Shown: piece by piece, positions 34,446 to 43,475 of the stretch | How positions within the stretch are numbered: the first letter of the stretch is position 1 | Layout of the letters: every line of letters begins with the position of its first letter | DNA from: Prochlorococcus sp. AG-347-E03 | GTDB taxonomy: Bacteria > Cyanobacteriota > Cyanobacteriia > PCC-6307 > Cyanobiaceae | Assembly: GCA_003279115.1 (NCBI GenBank) | Contig: QCBG01000009.1 | Coordinates: 1 to 48,754, forward strand | Length of the DNA stretch: 48,754 nt | Reading direction: 5' to 3' | Made by a program: the position numbers and the translations under genes | The notes under the pieces: generated by a model | The model's database searches: none | What the model was told of the DNA's origin: nothing | What the model saw: only the letters and a program-made list of their open reading frames with translations

Positions 34446-34568
34446 CGAAATCATGTTCACAGTGGGAACTCTTAAAACTTAAGAAAGTAATAATTTAGAT
34501 CAAATAGAATTTAAAACTTTTCGCACTTAAGATTTACTTATTTTTATCAAAAATACTAAATCTTTTCT

Positions 34569-35012
34569 TTAATTACTATCTATAGATTGAATAACTCCAT
34601 CTTTAACAGTAATCGAGACTTGCATTTTTTCAATAAGATTGTCGCCCACAGTGACATCACAGAAACTATCTACTTGCCCTTGATCAACAATTTCGTCCAT
34701 TTTTAATTCGCGAACTTGACTCTGTTGTTGAAGTAGATTTCTTTTTTGTTCTTCAATTTCATTTCGTTTTGCTGCGACTTGTTGTTGCACCTGACTAACT
34801 TGTTCTTGAACTCTTGGATCTAGAGGGTTAACCGATTGGGATCTAATATTATTTACTATTTGCTGCCCCTCCTGCTCAAGTTGAGATAATTGCTGATCAA
34901 TGTTTGAAATTGCTTTACTTAATTCTTTTTCAGCATCTTCCTTCCAAGTTGGAGTAACTACAGCTTTAATAGCTATTGAGCGCTTTATAGATATTGAGTT
35001 TTTTGTTTCCAT
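34569..35012 (-). CDS. YlqD-like protein
   Basis: 147 residues. After a short strand (SIKRSIAIKAVVTPTWKEDA) comes a long, Gln/Glu-rich coiled coil (about 30-105: ISNIDQQLSQLEQEGQQIVNN ... VQQQVAAKRNEIEEQKRN) and a C-terminal beta region (CDVTVGDNLIEKMQVSITVKDGVIQ). This beta - coiled coil - beta plan fits the YlqD family. Function unknown; probably forms dimers or higher oligomers. ATG start. 38 nt downstream of the acyl-activating enzyme gene. Confidence 0.65.
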   Translation of the reverse strand: METKNSISIKRSIAIKAVVTPTWKEDAEKELSKAISNIDQQLSQLEQEGQQIVNNIRSQSVNPLDPRVQEQVSQVQQQVAAKRNEIEEQKRNLLQQQSQVRELKMDEIVDQGQVDSFCDVTVGDNLIEKMQVSITVKDGVIQSIDSN

Positions 35013-35050
35013 AAAAAATTAAATTACCTTTTCAATATAGAAAGAACAAA

Positions 35051-36994
35051 TCAATTTTTCTTACTAAATTTCTGTTCATACATATTTTCTATTTGTAATG
35101 AATACTTTTTTTCTATTTCTTTTCTTTTTTGTTTAAGAGTTTGCGTTAACAACCCATTTTCTAAACTAAAGGCATCAACAAAATAACAATCTAATATCTG
35201 TTCTTCTGATCTTGCTCCTAATCTATTTTTAAGCAAATTATTAATTTGTGATTTAAAAAATGTACCAATATTCTTATCCAGGTTTAATTTTGAAAGGTCT
35301 TCTTCTAAAAATTTGTTTTTAACCAATTCGACATTAGGCACTACAAGGGCAGTTAAACATTTTTTATCTTGTCCTACTAGTTGAATTTGATTAATAAATT
35401 CAGAACTAAGAATTTCGGTCTCTAGTGGATTCGGTTCTATATTTTCACCACTTGATAGAACTATTGTATCCTTGGCTCTTCCTGTTATAAAGAGGGAACC
35501 ATTTGGTATTAGAAAACCTAAATCACCAGTATCAAACCAACCATCCTTAGATAAAACTTCTTTTGTAGCTAACTCATTATTAAGATAACCTTTCATTACT
35601 TGTGGTCCCTTAACAAGAATTTTTCCGACTTCTCTGTACTTCAGAATCTTTTTTTTATCATAATCGACTATTTTGATCTCGGTAAATGCTAGAGGCTGAC
35701 CAGATGATCCTCTAACATTTAATTCTCTTCTCCTACAAGTTAATACTGGACTAGTTTCTGTGAGTCCATATCCCACCAAAACATCTACACCTAAAGATTC
35801 AAAAAAAAGATCCACATGTTCTGGCAATGCACCTCCGCCGTTAATGGGAAATTTCAGTTTTTCTCCGCATAGTTGTCTAAGAATATTCGGCCATAAAAAA
35901 ATAGTAGATAATTTATGTAAAGGATATCGGCTAATAATAGAAACCAGTAAGGGGATTTTTGATTTAAAGGTTATTTGATTAATATCTAAATTTCTTATCT
36001 TTCTTAGACTTCTCTTGAAAACTGAACTATTACTTATCAAAAACTTAATAAGTTTTTGCTTTTTGGAAGGCATTTTTTTCAACGCCTGAAAAAAACCATC
36101 ATGTATTGCCTCCCATAGTCTTGGTACCGTAGCCATGACAACAGGTTTTATTTGTGTAATATCATCTTTCAAAAATTTAGGAATTGTATAAAATTGAGAA
36201 CAACCACATGAAAAAAAGAAGTATTCAGCACTCCTCTCATAAGAATGCCAGATAGGTAACACGCTTAATACAGAGGTCCCAGGTTCTGGATCAGCAATAT
36301 AGGCTAGATTAATTATTTGATGTAAAAAATTTTCATGAGTCAGAGGAACACCTTTAGGCTTTCCTGTAGTCCCAGAGGTGTAAAGAATAGTAGCGACATC
36401 ATCTATTTTTGGATTAAATTCTTCAATAAAATTATTTTGTGAATTTTCTTTTTCTACTGAACTTATGAATGTACTCCAACTTATTAAACTTTCAAATTGT
36501 TCATCTTCTAAATTGATTATAAATTTCAGTCTTTTTTTTAATTCTTCTTTATTGTTTAACTTTAGCCAAATTTCCTTAGATTGAACTATTAGACCTACTG
36601 AATTAGAGTGCCCAATAATATAGTCTAATTCTACTGAAGGAGAATTAATACCTCTCACTGCATTTATAGCTCCTAAACGCATTAAGCCTTGATCTACTGC
36701 TAGCCATCTTGGAGAATTTTCAGATATTACAGTAACTACATCCCCTTTTTTTAAACCATAATTCTTAAAAGAAAAAGAGACTTTTGTTATTAAATCAGCC
36801 AGCTCAGAATAAGAAAATTTTTCTTTATATTTCCCTCTTAAATCGCAAACAGCTAAAGCATCACCACATTTAAATTTTAATTTTTCCCAAATTTGATCTA
36901 TATGATCAAGGTTCTTAATAAAATCTCTATTTTTGGCAAATTTATCTTTTTTAGAAAGAGGTTTGGCTGCAGGCCAATACGCTAAATCACCCAT
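35051..36994 (-). CDS. aas: Long-chain acyl-ACP/CoA synthetase (AMP-forming)
   Basis: 647 residues of the ANL superfamily. AMP motif ILYTSGTTGKPKGVPLTHEN (about 203-222), YGLTETSP, GWFDTGDLGFL, and the C-terminal lysine region near the end (LTQTLKQKRKEI). The N-terminal MGDLAYWPAAKPLSKKDK and the overall length are like the cyanobacterial acyl-ACP synthetase (Synechocystis slr1609 type) that recycles free fatty acids released from membranes. ATG start. lipB precedes it by 27 nt. Acyl-ACP rather than acyl-CoA is expected because cyanobacteria lack beta-oxidation. Confidence 0.88.
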   Translation of the reverse strand: MGDLAYWPAAKPLSKKDKFAKNRDFIKNLDHIDQIWEKLKFKCGDALAVCDLRGKYKEKFSYSELADLITKVSFSFKNYGLKKGDVVTVISENSPRWLAVDQGLMRLGAINAVRGINSPSVELDYIIGHSNSVGLIVQSKEIWLKLNNKEELKKRLKFIINLEDEQFESLISWSTFISSVEKENSQNNFIEEFNPKIDDVATILYTSGTTGKPKGVPLTHENFLHQIINLAYIADPEPGTSVLSVLPIWHSYERSAEYFFFSCGCSQFYTIPKFLKDDITQIKPVVMATVPRLWEAIHDGFFQALKKMPSKKQKLIKFLISNSSVFKRSLRKIRNLDINQITFKSKIPLLVSIISRYPLHKLSTIFLWPNILRQLCGEKLKFPINGGGALPEHVDLFFESLGVDVLVGYGLTETSPVLTCRRRELNVRGSSGQPLAFTEIKIVDYDKKKILKYREVGKILVKGPQVMKGYLNNELATKEVLSKDGWFDTGDLGFLIPNGSLFITGRAKDTIVLSSGENIEPNPLETEILSSEFINQIQLVGQDKKCLTALVVPNVELVKNKFLEEDLSKLNLDKNIGTFFKSQINNLLKNRLGARSEEQILDCYFVDAFSLENGLLTQTLKQKRKEIEKKYSLQIENMYEQKFSKKN

Positions 36995-37021
36995 ATTAAG
37001 TTGATTTTGAAATTTTAATTT

Positions 37022-37672
37022 CTATTTTGATATAAAATCAAAATTAAATTCTTCCTCGATGGTTTTTTTAACAATTCTCTTGACTTCTTGAATATTTAAA
37101 TTTTTGTTGTAATCAATCATATTTGCCATAAGACAATTTTCTATTCCGCAAGGAACAATCTTATTAAAGTTTTCTAATTCGCAGTCAATATTGATTGAAA
37201 ATCCATTTATCGTAATCCATCTTTTACACCCAATTCCAATTGATGCGATTTTCTTATTTCCTATCCAAACACCAGTAAACCCTTTTCTAGAGTGACAATC
37301 TATATTAAAAGCTCCAAGGATTTTTATAATAATATCTTCAATTTTTCTTAAGTACCAATTTAAATCTTTATTAAAATTTTTCAAATCTAAAACCAAATAC
37401 GTTACTAATTGTCCTGGCATATGACAAGTTACCTCACCACCTCTATCAATCTTAAAAACATCATATTTAGCATCATTCAGAGAAAATAGTAAGTTATCGT
37501 AATTAGATCCTCTCCCCAATGTATAACAGAGTTGATGCTCTCCTATCCAAATAAAATCAGGGTTAGAATTATCTAAAATCAATGCCTCCTGATATTCTTT
37601 TTGTAATTTATAAACATCATTAAAGAAAGAAATATTATCAGGTTGTTTAATTATTGCTGTTCTATTATCCAT
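37022..37672 (-). CDS. lipB: Octanoyltransferase LipB
   Basis: Moves octanoate from ACP to lipoyl domains such as that of the E2 protein encoded in this block. 216 residues. The motif [17 protein letters not shown] (76-92) replaces the usual GG.xTYHGPGQ with HMPGQ, a small deviation. Catalytic Lys141 (NKKIASIGI) and Cys175 (VPCGIEN) are both present. ATG at 37672. Divergent from lrtA (44 nt). Confidence 0.93.
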   Translation of the reverse strand: MDNRTAIIKQPDNISFFNDVYKLQKEYQEALILDNSNPDFIWIGEHQLCYTLGRGSNYDNLLFSLNDAKYDVFKIDRGGEVTCHMPGQLVTYLVLDLKNFNKDLNWYLRKIEDIIIKILGAFNIDCHSRKGFTGVWIGNKKIASIGIGCKRWITINGFSINIDCELENFNKIVPCGIENCLMANMIDYNKNLNIQEVKRIVKKTIEEEFNFDFISK

Positions 37673-37716
37673 ATTTAAGTAGATTTAGAAAGTAAGTAAA
37701 TATTTTTAGATTTGTT

Positions 37717-38301
37717 ATGAAAATTTTAATCCATGGAAAGAATCTTGAGCTCACTGGAGCATTAAAAGAATATACTGAGGCAAAGATAGAAAAAGCAACA
37801 CATCACTATAAGGATATCGTTAAAGAAGCTGACATACACCTTTCAGTTGAAAAGAACCCAAGAGTCTCGTTCCAAACTGCAGAAGTTACTATTTTTGCAA
37901 ATGGTACCGTAATTAGAGCTGAAGAAAAAACTGAAAATCTTTACTCAAGCATTGATTTAGTTTCAAATAAACTTTGTAGAAAATTACGTAAATATAAAGA
38001 AAGGAACAATAAAACAACTCATAACAAGCAATTTAAAAATAAAGATTCTTTACCAATTGAAAGTATGGAATCAGGATTTTTAGATAAAGCTTTACTTAAG
38101 GAAGGAATGGAAGCAAGTCTGCCTGAGCCATCTATAAAAAATAAATACTTTGAAATGAATCCAATTTCATCAGAAGAAGCAAGAAAACAATTAGATCTAA
38201 TTGATCATGATTTTTATGTTTTTCGAAACAAGAAAAATAATGAACTTCAAGTTATTTATAAAAGGAATCATGGAGGTTATGGAATGATTCAATCTAAATA
38301 G
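37717..38301 (+). CDS. hpf: Ribosome hibernation promoting factor, long form (LrtA)
   Basis: 194 residues. The N-terminal S30AE domain reads MKILIHGKNLELTGALKEYT... with the typical strand/helix spacing to about 100. A linker follows, then the C-terminal dimerisation domain EMNPISSEEARKQLDLIDHDFYVFRNK...GGYGMIQ. Known as light-repressed transcript A in cyanobacteria; makes 100S dimers of idle ribosomes. ATG start. The DeoC-like gene follows by 7 nt and recO directly after, so the three may be one transcript. Confidence 0.93.
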   Translation: MKILIHGKNLELTGALKEYTEAKIEKATHHYKDIVKEADIHLSVEKNPRVSFQTAEVTIFANGTVIRAEEKTENLYSSIDLVSNKLCRKLRKYKERNNKTTHNKQFKNKDSLPIESMESGFLDKALLKEGMEASLPEPSIKNKYFEMNPISSEEARKQLDLIDHDFYVFRNKKNNELQVIYKRNHGGYGMIQSK

Positions 38302-38308
38302 TTTTTAA

Positions 38309-38968
38309 ATGCCCAATATTGAATATGAATTAAACGAGAAAATTCATGCGATTATTATTAACCCTTATCTATCATGGGAAGATTTCTGTGTGAATTGCGA
38401 TTTAATAAGAAAATACAATATCAAAAATATTTCTACTTCACTAAATTATTTAACTGATCTTAAAAACTGTTTGGGTAGTTACAGTGCGGATATAAACGCA
38501 CTTATTTCTTACCCTTTAGCAGATTTACCAGTTTCATTTATTGAAGAATTAGTTTGTTTTGCAAAAGATAAGGGTGCAAAAGGAATTGAATATATCCCAA
38601 ACTTTATCAATTTATCCAAAAGAAATTTAGAAACTTTCGCTTATGAAATTGAGCAAGTTAAATTATCTGGATTACCAGTTTCAATAATAATAAATAAATC
38701 AAAACTACAAGAAGAAGTTTTTATTAATGCGATAGAAATATGTTTGGAATTAGGAATAAAAAATTTTCAATTCGGGGACGGGTTTGGGTCTCCTCTTACA
38801 TCTAATGATGTCCTAGAAATACTAAAAATAACAGGCTCTCAAAATCAAATCAAGGTTGTAGGTGGTATAAAAAAACTGACGCAAGTAATTGATTTGTTTG
38901 ATATTGGAATAAGTTGCGTGGGAACTTCTAATTTTTTTGAAATTTTTGAAGAAGTTAACGTAATTTAA
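38309..38968 (+). CDS. DeoC-like (deoxyribose-phosphate aldolase fold) protein lacking the Schiff-base lysine
   Basis: 219 residues with the fold and length of DeoC. The end is easy to align: NFQFGDGFGSPLTSNDVLEI corresponds to the FVKTSTGF... segment, and IKVVGGIKKL to VKASGGIR. The Schiff-base lysine is replaced by Gln154, and the catalytic Asp on strand 4 seems to be Glu94 (GIEYIPN for EIDMVIN), while the second lysine, Lys182, remains. The barrel is therefore retained but aldolase chemistry is doubtful. ATG start; recO follows with no gap. Databases may still label it deoC. Confidence 0.72.
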   Translation: MPNIEYELNEKIHAIIINPYLSWEDFCVNCDLIRKYNIKNISTSLNYLTDLKNCLGSYSADINALISYPLADLPVSFIEELVCFAKDKGAKGIEYIPNFINLSKRNLETFAYEIEQVKLSGLPVSIIINKSKLQEEVFINAIEICLELGIKNFQFGDGFGSPLTSNDVLEILKITGSQNQIKVVGGIKKLTQVIDLFDIGISCVGTSNFFEIFEEVNVI

Positions 38969-39754
38969 ATGTCTGGTTCTGGTGAGTGCAGACTAAAAGG
39001 TCTCTGTATTAAAGCTTCTCCACTAGGCGAGAATGATAGATTAATAACTATCCTTACCGATGAGCAAGGGATTGTTAGATTAGCGGTACCTGGTGCTAGG
39101 CGTCCAAAAAGTAGTCTTGCCGCAGCTACTCCTTTAACATATTTAAGTCTACAGATTTTTGGGAAAAGAAATCTTAAATCTGTACGTCAAATTAAAATAT
39201 TAAAAAGCTATTCTGGTTTAGGTAAAAATATTGAATGTCTAGCAGCCGCACAAGCAATAACTGAATTAACATTTTTATTAGTAGGTAATAATGACAAGCA
39301 ACAAGACTATTTATCTTGCGTTCTTGCACATCTTGATAGGATTTATTTATATAAAGAATCTCAAGAAGAAGATATTAAAATGCTCTCAATGAGTATTCAA
39401 TCTTTAATCCATCTATTAGCCATCGGGGGTATTAATTTACCGATTCATCATTGTTGTAAAACGGGAGAACCTATTATTCCGCCCTTGGGAAATTGGGAAT
39501 GGAGTTGTCATTATTTACCAAGCGAAGGTTTTTCATCCATAGAAGATCCTCAAAGTAAATTAAAAATAAATGCATCTGAAGTTGCTTTATTACAAAGACT
39601 TCTGTTCCCCGAATTACCAATAAAAACTAATGGAGAATTGTTGGGACCTAAAAAAGTTTGGCTGAAACTATTATTTATTATTGAGACTTGGATCGCTACT
39701 CAACTAGAGAAAGAACTATCTTCACTAAAAATGTTGAGAGAGATATATAGTTAG
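38969..39754 (+). CDS. recO: DNA repair protein RecO
   Basis: Recombination mediator that works with RecR to load RecA on SSB-coated gaps. 261 residues: an N-terminal OB fold (LKGLCIKASPLGENDRLITILTDEQGIVRLAVPGAR, about residues 9-44) and a helical C-terminal part with a Cys-containing segment (PIHHCCKTGEPI ... WEWSCHY) that is a degenerate form of the RecO zinc finger. ATG is joined directly to the DeoC-like stop (TAAATG). Confidence 0.92.
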   Translation: MSGSGECRLKGLCIKASPLGENDRLITILTDEQGIVRLAVPGARRPKSSLAAATPLTYLSLQIFGKRNLKSVRQIKILKSYSGLGKNIECLAAAQAITELTFLLVGNNDKQQDYLSCVLAHLDRIYLYKESQEEDIKMLSMSIQSLIHLLAIGGINLPIHHCCKTGEPIIPPLGNWEWSCHYLPSEGFSSIEDPQSKLKINASEVALLQRLLFPELPIKTNGELLGPKKVWLKLLFIIETWIATQLEKELSSLKMLREIYS

Positions 39755-39840
39755 TTTTTTTCATGAACCATTAATAAATTTTAAAATTATCATCTTGGGG
39801 GTCCTAACTGTTAACTTAATAAATAGTTAATTCAATTAAT

Positions 39841-41007
39841 TTGGTTCATATAGCGTGGTTGGGTAAGAAATCCCCTTTTTGTGGAAATGTAACTTATGGA
39901 AATTCAACTACTGAGGAATTAAAGGCCAGAGGGCATAAAGTTAGTTTTATTCATTTCGACAATCCCTCTAGTTCAAATTCATCAAAACCATTATTTCTCG
40001 CAAATGATCCTGATGTGAGTCTCCCATATTTAATTAAGTCCCAAGTTTATACAATACCCTCACCAAGAGCAGAAAAAGAGCTAAGGCTATCATTGGAAAG
40101 ATTAAAACCTGATATCGTGCATGCAAGTTTAACTTTGTCCCCTCTAGACTTTAGACTTCCAGAACTTTGTAATGAAATTAATGTTCCACTTATTGGAACA
40201 TTTCACCCACCATTTGATGCAAAAAATAGAAATTTAGCTGCGAGTACTCAACAATTAACATATCAACTTTATGCTCCCTCTTTAGCGAAGTTCGATAAAA
40301 TAATCATTTTTTCTGAACCTCAAAAAAATGTTCTTGAGAAATTAGGAGTACCTAAAGAAAAACAAATAATTATTCCAAATGGCGTTGATGAAAATATTTG
40401 GAAACCTTTTTGCGAAAAGAATAAAAAATTTGACCAGGTAAAAAGCAAACTTGGAAATGAAAGAATATTTTTATACATGGGGAGGATTGCTAATGAGAAA
40501 AATATCGAGGCACTTTTACGTGCTTGGCGCCAAACAAAAAACAATAATTGTAAATTAGTTATTGTTGGAGATGGACCAATGAAGCCAACACTTGAAAATA
40601 GTTTTTCTAACCTTGGGAAGGAAAAATTAATTTGGTGGGGTGCCGAATTAGATTTAGAAACAAGAGTAGCAATAATGCAAATAGCGGAAGTTTTTTTCTT
40701 ACCAAGCTTAGTAGAGGGTTTATCATTATCACTCTTAGAGGCTATGTCTACTGGGGCTGCATGTGTAGCTACAGATGCCGGAGCTGATGGTGAAGTTTTA
40801 GATAAAGGAGCTGGAATAGTAATATCAACTGAAAATGTGACTGCACAATTGAAAACTATAATCCCAATTCTTATTGAACATCCTTCATTTACAAAAGATC
40901 TTGGAGAAAAAGCTAGAGGACGTGTGCTTGAGAAATATACAATTACTAAAAATATAAATTCACTTGAAAAAGTTTATATGAATTTAAAAAGTAATTTCAA
41001 AAACTAA
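39841..41007 (+). CDS. dgdA: Glycosyltransferase family 4, DgdA-like (digalactosyldiacylglycerol synthase)
   Basis: 388 residues, GT-B fold. MVHIAWLGKKSPFCGNVTYGNST at the start and IVHASLTLSPLDFRLPELC resemble the cyanobacterial DgdA group (slr1508-like). The donor-binding EX7E motif is in SLVEGLSLSLLEAMSTG, preceded by YMGRIANEKNIEALLRAW. It would add the second galactose to monogalactosyldiacylglycerol in thylakoid membranes. TTG start at 39841. Another GT4, for example a sulfolipid enzyme, is the main alternative. It overlaps the convergent proC gene by 4 nt. Confidence 0.65.
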   Translation: MVHIAWLGKKSPFCGNVTYGNSTTEELKARGHKVSFIHFDNPSSSNSSKPLFLANDPDVSLPYLIKSQVYTIPSPRAEKELRLSLERLKPDIVHASLTLSPLDFRLPELCNEINVPLIGTFHPPFDAKNRNLAASTQQLTYQLYAPSLAKFDKIIIFSEPQKNVLEKLGVPKEKQIIIPNGVDENIWKPFCEKNKKFDQVKSKLGNERIFLYMGRIANEKNIEALLRAWRQTKNNNCKLVIVGDGPMKPTLENSFSNLGKEKLIWWGAELDLETRVAIMQIAEVFFLPSLVEGLSLSLLEAMSTGAACVATDAGADGEVLDKGAGIVISTENVTAQLKTIIPILIEHPSFTKDLGEKARGRVLEKYTITKNINSLEKVYMNLKSNFKN

Positions 41008-41816
41008 TGAAATTCTTTACTTCGATTACTAGCTGAAACTATTGATTCAATTAAAGCTGACCTTACACTCTTTTTTTCTAAAACCCTTAAAGCAGAAATT
41101 GTCGTTCCACCTGGAGAAGTTACTAAATTTTTAAGCTCAGAAGTAGATAGTTTGTTTTCTTTTATAAGACTAATTGTCCCTTGTATCATTTCCATAACAA
41201 GTTCCTCTGAAAGTATTTTTGGCAATCCTCCGCTCAATCCTCCATCACTTAATGCCTCTATGATTAAAGCAATAATTGCAGGTCCTGATGAAGTTAAAGC
41301 TAAAAATATATCAAGATAATCTTCATTAAATTCATAGATCTTACTAGTATTTTCAAATAATTTTTTTGTAAATTGTTTCTGGTCTTCTTTAAGACTTTCT
41401 CCCCAAGCAATTCCTGTTAAACCCTTTCCAACAGTTATTGGGATATTTGTAACAGCTCTCGCACATTTATGGTTAGGAAACTTTTGAGTAAGTCTGTTTA
41501 ATGAAACTCCAGCAAGAATTGATACTAACAGATTGTCCTTATTTTTTATATGACCGCCCTCAGTTATATCTTGTAGATGTTGGGGTTTTATCGAGAGAAG
41601 TTTAAATTCGCAATCCCAAATTATTTTTGACTCTTCAGAACCTGATTTGTAAACATTTACATTATATTTATAATTTTTTTTTATATTTTCTATACTTTTT
41701 TCTGAATTTACAACACAATATACATTCTCAGGCTGTATTAATTTTTTATTCAATAAAGGAGTAATAATAGCATTTGCAATATTTCCAAAACCAATAATCG
41801 CGATTTTATCAGTCAC
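41004..41816 (-). CDS. proC: Pyrroline-5-carboxylate reductase
   Basis: Last step of proline synthesis. 270 residues. NAD(P)H loop IAIIGFGNIANAII (5-18), SIKPQHL, SILAGVSLNRL, the signature region SSGPAIIALIIEALSDGG and LVTSPGGTTISAL. GTG start at 41816. It follows sepF by 7 nt; the sepF-proC pair with pipX-pipY nearby is a common cyanobacterial arrangement. Confidence 0.95.
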   Translation of the reverse strand: MTDKIAIIGFGNIANAIITPLLNKKLIQPENVYCVVNSEKSIENIKKNYKYNVNVYKSGSEESKIIWDCEFKLLSIKPQHLQDITEGGHIKNKDNLLVSILAGVSLNRLTQKFPNHKCARAVTNIPITVGKGLTGIAWGESLKEDQKQFTKKLFENTSKIYEFNEDYLDIFLALTSSGPAIIALIIEALSDGGLSGGLPKILSEELVMEMIQGTISLIKENKLSTSELKNLVTSPGGTTISALRVLEKKSVRSALIESIVSASNRSKEFH

Positions 41817-41823
41817 AGATTAA

Positions 41824-42402
41824 TCATGAAAAAGCACTTATTTTAGAATTACCCCATGCTGGTTCAGGAGCAGTATTATTTTCTAAATTATATTGTGGTG
41901 TTGTATTCTTTGAAGACAAATTTGAAGGGGATGCTTCTTCTGAAGAAGAACTAGTTACATTTACACAGCTTGGGGCAAAAAGAAAAATACTTTCTCCCAC
42001 TCTCTCTTGATGTCCATCAATTGCATACGTTCCCCCAGCTATAAAATCGACAGCTCTTTGAGCCTGATCGGGATCCATCATGGTTAAATTAAGAATTACA
42101 GTTTTTCTCTCTCTTAATGCTTGTATAGCTTCAGGCATCTCATCAAAGCTTCTTGGTTCCATCAAGCTTACTTCTGTAGATGAATTTGAGATTCCAGGCA
42201 TCCCAACTACTTTTGATGATCTATTATTGTTCATAAAATCAAATGGATTTGAATTCGCAAGGGCATTTGAATTTCTCTGATTTTTTTTAAAATCATTAAT
42301 ATCATTTAATTCATCCTCTGAGGCATAATCCAACTCATCAAAATCATCTTCGAGATACTCATCTCCTGCGACGACAGCCTTTAATCTAGAAATAAGTGAC
42401 AC
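41824..42402 (-). CDS. sepF: Cell division protein SepF
   Basis: 192 residues: an N-terminal membrane-targeting helix ([15 protein letters not shown]), an acidic Ser/Asn-rich linker, the SepF core ([49 protein letters not shown], about 82-130) and a low-complexity tail. It bundles FtsZ and ties the ring to the membrane. GTG start at 42402. The 149-nt gap to pipY contains two inverted repeats, suggesting its own regulation. Confidence 0.93.
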   Translation of the reverse strand: MSLISRLKAVVAGDEYLEDDFDELDYASEDELNDINDFKKNQRNSNALANSNPFDFMNNNRSSKVVGMPGISNSSTEVSLMEPRSFDEMPEAIQALRERKTVILNLTMMDPDQAQRAVDFIAGGTYAIDGHQERVGESIFLFAPSCVNVTSSSSEEASPSNLSSKNTTPQYNLENNTAPEPAWGNSKISAFS

Positions 42403-42429
42403 CTTTAAAATCCTCTTGAAATTGATTAC

Positions 42430-42447
42430 TAAGGTTTAAGAACCTTA
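42430..42447. other. Perfect inverted repeat upstream of sepF
   Basis: TAAGGTT (42430-42436), loop TAAG, AACCTTA (42441-42447). It lies 27 nt upstream of the sepF start and is followed by no T-tract on the minus strand, so an operator or mRNA hairpin is more likely than a terminator. Confidence 0.4.
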
Positions 42448-42455
42448 AGTAATAA

Positions 42456-42474
42456 ATTCATTTTTAAAATGAAT
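42456..42474. other. Perfect palindrome ATTCATTTT-T-AAAATGAAT in the pipY-sepF gap
   Basis: Nine-base arms around one central base, 8 nt from the repeat at 42430-42447. The near-zero loop cannot form a normal RNA hairpin end, so the symmetry suggests a dimeric protein binding site rather than a terminator. Role inferred only. Confidence 0.4.
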
Positions 42475-42551
42475 AAACTACCTATACTTAAATAACGTTA
42501 GTTGTAGTTTACTGCAAGTTTGTAAATAAGATTTTTATAAAAAATCAGTAA

Positions 42552-43187
42552 TTAGGATCTATCTCCAAAAATTAATGACCCTAACCTTAACCAAGTTGAT
42601 CCCGCGTCAATAGCCTCTTCCCAATCCCCTGACATTCCCATTGAACAATCTGGAAGTTGAAGTGAATCAGCTAAGGAACGACATTTTTTAAACAATTCTA
42701 CATTTTCTTTTGTGCTAAGTCCTTTGGGATTAATAGTCATCAAACCCTTTAATGTAATATTTTTCAATTCTTGAATTTCTCTCCATTTAACTATTAAAAG
42801 GTCAGGATTAAAGCCTCCTTTTGTAGGATCATCACTTAATTTAACCTGCAACATTATTAATGGATTTTTTTTCTCTTCATATGAAATATGAGAAATCTTT
42901 TGCAACTTTTCAAATGAATCTACAGAATGAATATATTCAAAATTTTGTACTATCTTTCTTACTTTATTACTTTGTATTCGACCAATAAAGTGCCATTTAA
43001 TTTTTTTTAGGTCTTTCAGGATTAGTTGCTTCTCAAAAGCCTCTTGAAACTTACTCTCACCAAAATCATTCTGACCTAAATTTTGAATAGTCTTGATTTC
43101 TTGACTTTTAAATCCTTTACTTACGGCAAGAATATTTACACTTGAGGGGATTTTATTCTTTATTTTTAAATAATTTATAGTGTTCAA
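42552..43187 (-). CDS. pipY: Pyridoxal phosphate homeostasis protein (PipY / YggS family)
   Basis: 211 residues of the PLPBP family. The PLP lysine is in NILAVSKGFKS (about 19-29); further signatures are NDFGESKFQEA, WHFIGRIQSNKVRK, VKLSDDPTKGGF and CSMGMSGDWEEAIDAGSTWLRLGSLIFG. Controls the free PLP pool. TTG start at 43187, 3 nt after pipX. The pipX-pipY pair is conserved in cyanobacteria. Confidence 0.94.
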   Translation of the reverse strand: MNTINYLKIKNKIPSSVNILAVSKGFKSQEIKTIQNLGQNDFGESKFQEAFEKQLILKDLKKIKWHFIGRIQSNKVRKIVQNFEYIHSVDSFEKLQKISHISYEEKKNPLIMLQVKLSDDPTKGGFNPDLLIVKWREIQELKNITLKGLMTINPKGLSTKENVELFKKCRSLADSLQLPDCSMGMSGDWEEAIDAGSTWLRLGSLIFGDRS

Positions 43188-43190
43188 ATT

Positions 43191-43457
43191 TTATAAAAAA
43201 GTTTGCGTAAATAAATTCTCCCACTTAGGTAGATCCTCAGATCCTGTTCTTCTGGCTCTTTGAAGGTTTAATTCTGCCTGATTACGAGCATCTAAATAAG
43301 GTATTACTTCAAAAAAAACTTCTCTCTGTCTAATTTCTACCAAAAAAAACATTTTTTGGGCATATAAAGTCGCATATATATCTCTCCCATCGTTCCCAGG
43401 AGATACTTGGTACAACATTCCAAATGTTGGGTGGTTTAAATAACGCTCGGAACTCAA
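43191..43457 (-). CDS. pipX: PipX, coactivator of NtcA and PII partner
   Basis: 88 residues: SSERYLNHPTFGMLYQV, TLYAQKMFFLVEIRQREVFFEVIPYLDARNQAELNLQRARRTG, as in PipX of other cyanobacteria (Tudor-like N-terminal domain and two C-terminal helices). PipX binds PII when 2-oxoglutarate is low and NtcA when it is high. TTG start at 43457. Followed by pipY (3 nt); the ecfT-like gene precedes it by 18 nt. Confidence 0.95.
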   Translation of the reverse strand: MSSERYLNHPTFGMLYQVSPGNDGRDIYATLYAQKMFFLVEIRQREVFFEVIPYLDARNQAELNLQRARRTGSEDLPKWENLFTQTFL

Positions 43458-43475
43458 ACTAAAATATGTTGTTAT

